Below, one piece after another: positions 30,499-33,650 of a stretch of DNA of 33,650 nucleotides. Position 1 is the stretch's first letter. The number at the start of each line of letters is the position of its first letter. Made by a program: the position numbers and the translations under genes. The notes under the pieces are model-generated. The model made no database searches. It saw nothing but the letters and a program-made list of their open reading frames with translations, and was not told the DNA's origin. The DNA comes from a virus, in the IMG/VR virus record IMGVR_UViG_3300030616_000062, positions 1-33,650 of that record, one strand, 5' to 3'.

Positions 30499-33400
30499 TG
30501 GCTCTTGGTATATTAAAAGTTAAGCTCGTCGCTGAGATCTGGAACTTCATTCGCAATTTCAAACTTGCGAAGATGACGCTGCTTACATTTTCTAAGATTG
30601 GCGGCGCTGCGATTGAGTTACTGCAAACTAAAATGGGCAAGCTTGCTGTAGCCGGGGCTGGGCTGCTCGCGACGTTTGCGATAGGAACACGCGCTATAGC
30701 AAAGAGTTTAGGCCCCGCTATCGAACTACAAAAAGAGATGGCGAACGTTGCGACTCTGTTACGCGATAGGGCGGGTGAGTCATATTCTTATGTAAATAAA
30801 TGGGTTAAGACATTTACACAGAATGTCATAAATTTGTCGGCCGAGTTTGGTGAAACAACCGCCGCTACAACAAAAGGTTTGTATGATATTCTGTCAGCAA
30901 CCATTCCCGCGTCTGATGCGATAAATGTTTTAACGGTTGCAATGCGTGCTGCACGCGCAGGGCTGACTTCTACTGCAACTGCAACGAAGGCGATAATTTC
31001 AGTACTTATGTCATATAATATGGCCTTCGACCAAGCCGCTAAAATATCTGATATATTCTTTGCAACGATCAGACGGGGTGTTACCACGTTTGCGGAACTA
31101 ACGCCTGTAATTGGTAGAGCTGCCGCTACCGCCGCAGCTGCGGGAGTAAGCTTTGAAGAGCTTATGGCCGCTATTACTACAATGACTCGTGCAGGGCTGG
31201 ATACAGGCGTTGCGATTACATCTATTAACCAGACACTATTACAGTTTTTCCGTCCCACTGAAGATGCGATTAAAGCCGCTGCAAGGTTAGGTCTTAATTT
31301 AGATTTGACCACGCTTCAGACAGAAGGTCTTGTATCAGTGATGGAAAAACTTAGCGATATACTTCCTGAACAAGTTGGATCAATGTTTAGACAGATGAGA
31401 GCGCTTCGTGGTGTTAATGCTCTTATCCAGCAGGTGACAGGATTCACAAAAGATTATAATGTAATGCTTAACGCTGCTGGTGAAACTCAAATAGCATTTG
31501 AAAAACAAGCAAAAGCTTTGGCATTTTCACTAGACAGATTGAAACAGAACTTTAATGCACTACGTATACAAGGCGCGTTACCGTTTTTAGCAACCGCGCG
31601 AAAAATTGTAGAGGCAATAAACTCAATAATGGGGGCAATGCGTAAAGTCGCACCAGGATTTGCGCAATTCGCAGGGTCTCTTGCGGCCATTGGTCTCGTC
31701 GCTGCTGGCCTAACTGGCGCTATACTGGTCACAGTAGCTGCATTGAGCGCTTTGGGAATCGCGGCAGGGGTTTTGGTAGGTAAGATGCTTTTAGTAGGAG
31801 CCGTAGCTGCTAGTATTTATATACTTATACGCGGGTTAATTTACCTACAGAAAAAATTTAGAGCGGTCACACGCGGTATTGATCTCTTTATACGAGTACT
31901 CTCTGCCGGATCTTTTGGTATTAAAGATGTTGGGAAGTGGATAAGTTGGCTTGGGGATAAGATTACGAAGTTATTACGTATAGTCGGGTTACTTCGTGAA
32001 AATTGGTCAGAGCTATCCGACGCAAAGACACTGTCGGCGGGGTTACAAGCCCTAACTGAGTCTATAGATAATACGGTTAAACCTACTGACGACTTGCAAG
32101 ACAGGTGGAAAGCTGTAATCGAAGCATTACAGAAAGGTGCGCCTCTTACAGCCGAGGTGAAGAAAGGTCTTGACGACCTCGCGGAATCTTTAAAAGTTAC
32201 TCCTGTGTATTCAGAAGAAACAAAAGAGGGTCTTCTTGGGATTGTCGATGCAGCGCGTGAAGTTACGGAGTTCACACCTGCAATGCAGGCACGCATGAAC
32301 GATCTTTCAAATGATTTAGCTTCGAATAAATACAAAAATGATCAATATGCTGCATCATGGTCGGATTTATTAGAGCAAATAGCCCGCGGGGCACATTTAA
32401 CAGATGAGAATCGTGCGAAGTTAGTAGGTATGTATGAAGCTCTCCACGATAATAATACAATATCAGGTAGACTGAAAGACCGTATTACCGAGTTGTCTAA
32501 GGAGCTACTTGAAACTGCGAGCATATCGGATGCCGTACGTAAGAAGATGAAGGAAATGACAGATGCGTTCAATAAGGCACGTGCAACCACTGCACGATTA
32601 AGAGCAGCCTTTAATATCTTGGGTATGGATATGCCTCAGCATTTAGAAGACATAGCAAAAGAAGCTGATTGGGCATTCAATACTATTTGGAAGGATGGCG
32701 GGTATTCCGCTGATAAACTTCGCGACATCTGGATAGATGGGTTCGTACCTAAGTTGATGGACGCATTCGGACAGATACCAGAGAAGTACCGCGAAATCAC
32801 TGAGAAGATGACTGGATATACTTTAGAGATGGTACAGGGTCTTAGTACCCTTGATGTTAAGATTCCATCTCAGCTTCAAGATGAAGCCCGCAAGGCTGCT
32901 GAGGCGTTATTGACGGTGAGTCAGGAAAATGCTAAGCTCCCGAAAGAATCTCAAGTATCAGCAGATATCATCGAAAAGGCTTGGGAAGATGTCGTAGAAA
33001 AAATTCGTATGGCGTTCGGCGAAGTACCCGCAGAGTTTGAAGCATTGGCGGAGACGGTTACTAATACTTCTACGGAGGCTATTAATGCTTTACATGAGCT
33101 TGGAGAGGAGCCTCTAGGACTTTTAAAGAAAAAGGCAAACGAAGTACTTGAGGCATTTATTAAGATCCGTCAACTTGTTGATGAAGGCGTACTAGATATA
33201 GATAGTGGTAAGATTAAAGATCTATGGGAGGGCGTGAAAGATTCTATTGAAGGTGCGTATGGGGATTTTCCAGACGACCTCGTACGGCAAGCGACAGAAC
33301 TTCAAGAGGTCATGGCAAACGCTCTTACATTAAAACCTGAAGTAACCGAGGATCTGCGCGCTGAGTTTAAAAAACTTGCGGACGAGATAACAAAGCGTTT

Positions 33401-33650
33401 AGAAAAGCTACCACCCGCCGCACAAAAAGTTTGGCGTGAGATGCTACTCATACCCGAACTAGAAAAACAAAACGCGGTAGATACATTTGAAGATCTTAAG
33501 GACCGCATCGCGGCTAATATGACTATGGAAGAGTGGGCGGAGTATAAACGTTTGCAACCTATGATTAAAGCGTGGGAACGTGCGTTTAAAGATATACGTA
33601 ATATGGAGGATGTTTCCGCCGAACAGCGCCGAGCGGCCCTACAAGAATTA
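30498..33650 (+). CDS. Tape measure protein (3' end outside window)
   Basis: The frame is open from ATG 30498 to the right edge, 1051 codons, with GAGGAG upstream. It sets tail length and is ejected with the DNA. The N-terminal region is the TP901-like tape measure core: helices with LQKEMANVATLLRDRAG, LSAEFGETTAATTKGLYDIL, AARAGLTSTATATKAIISVL, FATIRRGVTTFAELTPVIGR and VSFEELMAAITTMTRAGL. It is followed by a hydrophobic transmembrane-like stretch at about residues 385-450 (QFAGSLAAIGLVAAGLTGAI, then further Ala/Val/Gly-rich sequence). The remainder is long charged helices and coiled coils. Even truncated it exceeds 1000 residues, predicting a tail well above 100 nm. Confidence 0.93.
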   Translation, partial: MALGILKVKLVAEIWNFIRNFKLAKMTLLTFSKIGGAAIELLQTKMGKLAVAGAGLLATFAIGTRAIAKSLGPAIELQKEMANVATLLRDRAGESYSYVNKWVKTFTQNVINLSAEFGETTAATTKGLYDILSATIPASDAINVLTVAMRAARAGLTSTATATKAIISVLMSYNMAFDQAAKISDIFFATIRRGVTTFAELTPVIGRAAATAAAAGVSFEELMAAITTMTRAGLDTGVAITSINQTLLQFFRPTEDAIKAAARLGLNLDLTTLQTEGLVSVMEKLSDILPEQVGSMFRQMRALRGVNALIQQVTGFTKDYNVMLNAAGETQIAFEKQAKALAFSLDRLKQNFNALRIQGALPFLATARKIVEAINSIMGAMRKVAPGFAQFAGSLAAIGLVAAGLTGAILVTVAALSALGIAAGVLVGKMLLVGAVAASIYILIRGLIYLQKKFRAVTRGIDLFIRVLSAGSFGIKDVGKWISWLGDKITKLLRIVGLLRENWSELSDAKTLSAGLQALTESIDNTVKPTDDLQDRWKAVIEALQKGAPLTAEVKKGLDDLAESLKVTPVYSEETKEGLLGIVDAAREVTEFTPAMQARMNDLSNDLASNKYKNDQYAASWSDLLEQIARGAHLTDENRAKLVGMYEALHDNNTISGRLKDRITELSKELLETASISDAVRKKMKEMTDAFNKARATTARLRAAFNILGMDMPQHLEDIAKEADWAFNTIWKDGGYSADKLRDIWIDGFVPKLMDAFGQIPEKYREITEKMTGYTLEMVQGLSTLDVKIPSQLQDEARKAAEALLTVSQENAKLPKESQVSADIIEKAWEDVVEKIRMAFGEVPAEFEALAETVTNTSTEAINALHELGEEPLGLLKKKANEVLEAFIKIRQLVDEGVLDIDSGKIKDLWEGVKDSIEGAYGDFPDDLVRQATELQEVMANALTLKPEVTEDLRAEFKKLADEITKRLEKLPPAAQKVWREMLLIPELEKQNAVDTFEDLKDRIAANMTMEEWAEYKRLQPMIKAWERAFKDIRNMEDVSAEQRRAALQEL

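Noticed and set aside
1-33650. tRNA genes, integrase, attachment sites, insertion sequences
   Set aside because: None seen: the gaps between genes are too short for tRNAs apart from 204-584 and 13904-14033, which show no cloverleaf, and no transposase or recombinase motif appears in any frame I read.

Overview
The window reads as the packaging, head, neck and early tail part of a long-tailed double-stranded DNA phage genome (or prophage). All recognisable genes lie on the + strand in the classic order: small and large terminase, portal, head maturation protease with nested scaffold, major capsid protein, head-tail adaptor and tail-completion protein, tail tube, frameshifted tail assembly chaperones, and a tape measure protein that runs off the right edge. 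A single tail tube gene directly followed by chaperones and tape measure, with no sheath gene, points to a siphovirus. Shine-Dalgarno sites are frequent and strong, so the host is a bacterium that uses them. The host itself cannot be named from this sequence.

Layout. 1-203 is the end of an upstream winged-helix-like gene, closed by a strong terminator. 204-584 is non-coding and contains a GC-rich, palindrome-rich island with four CCTAGG sites just in front of the terminase genes. 585-3021 holds small and large terminase, whose reading frames overlap by about 570 bases. 3032-4998 is an accessory cassette: a membrane-anchored caspase-like protease, a small helical protein, a small membrane/coiled-coil protein and a protein of unknown function. 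5008-6123 is a metallophosphoesterase, closed by a hairpin. 6212-8523 has a Cys-rich small protein, the portal and an unknown protein. 8474-13903 is a tightly coupled five-gene sugar/radical-SAM island, placed inside the head genes. 14034-16979 is protease/scaffold, capsid and a small protein. 17069-24840 holds a small head-surface-like protein and two very large proteins that begin with secretion-signal-like N termini; the first contains a 951-base tandem duplication. 24840-28804 is the neck, interrupted by a 773-residue three-domain glycosyltransferase. 28807-33650 is a zinc-ribbon protein, tail tube, chaperones and tape measure.

Working together, the terminase, portal, protease/scaffold and capsid genes build and fill the head. 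The neck and tail genes build a flexible tail. The unusual layer is sugar chemistry: at least six glycosyltransferase-like or nucleotide-sugar domains (GT9-like, a plant-type reversibly glycosylated polypeptide/UDP-arabinopyranose mutase homologue, a paralogous pair of an unrecognised domain, and three GT-A domains in one protein) plus a B12-binding radical SAM enzyme, all embedded among virion genes. I infer that this phage makes and attaches an unusual glycan, possibly to its own large surface proteins or to the host envelope. The caspase-like gene next to the terminase is the second candidate for an undescribed system.
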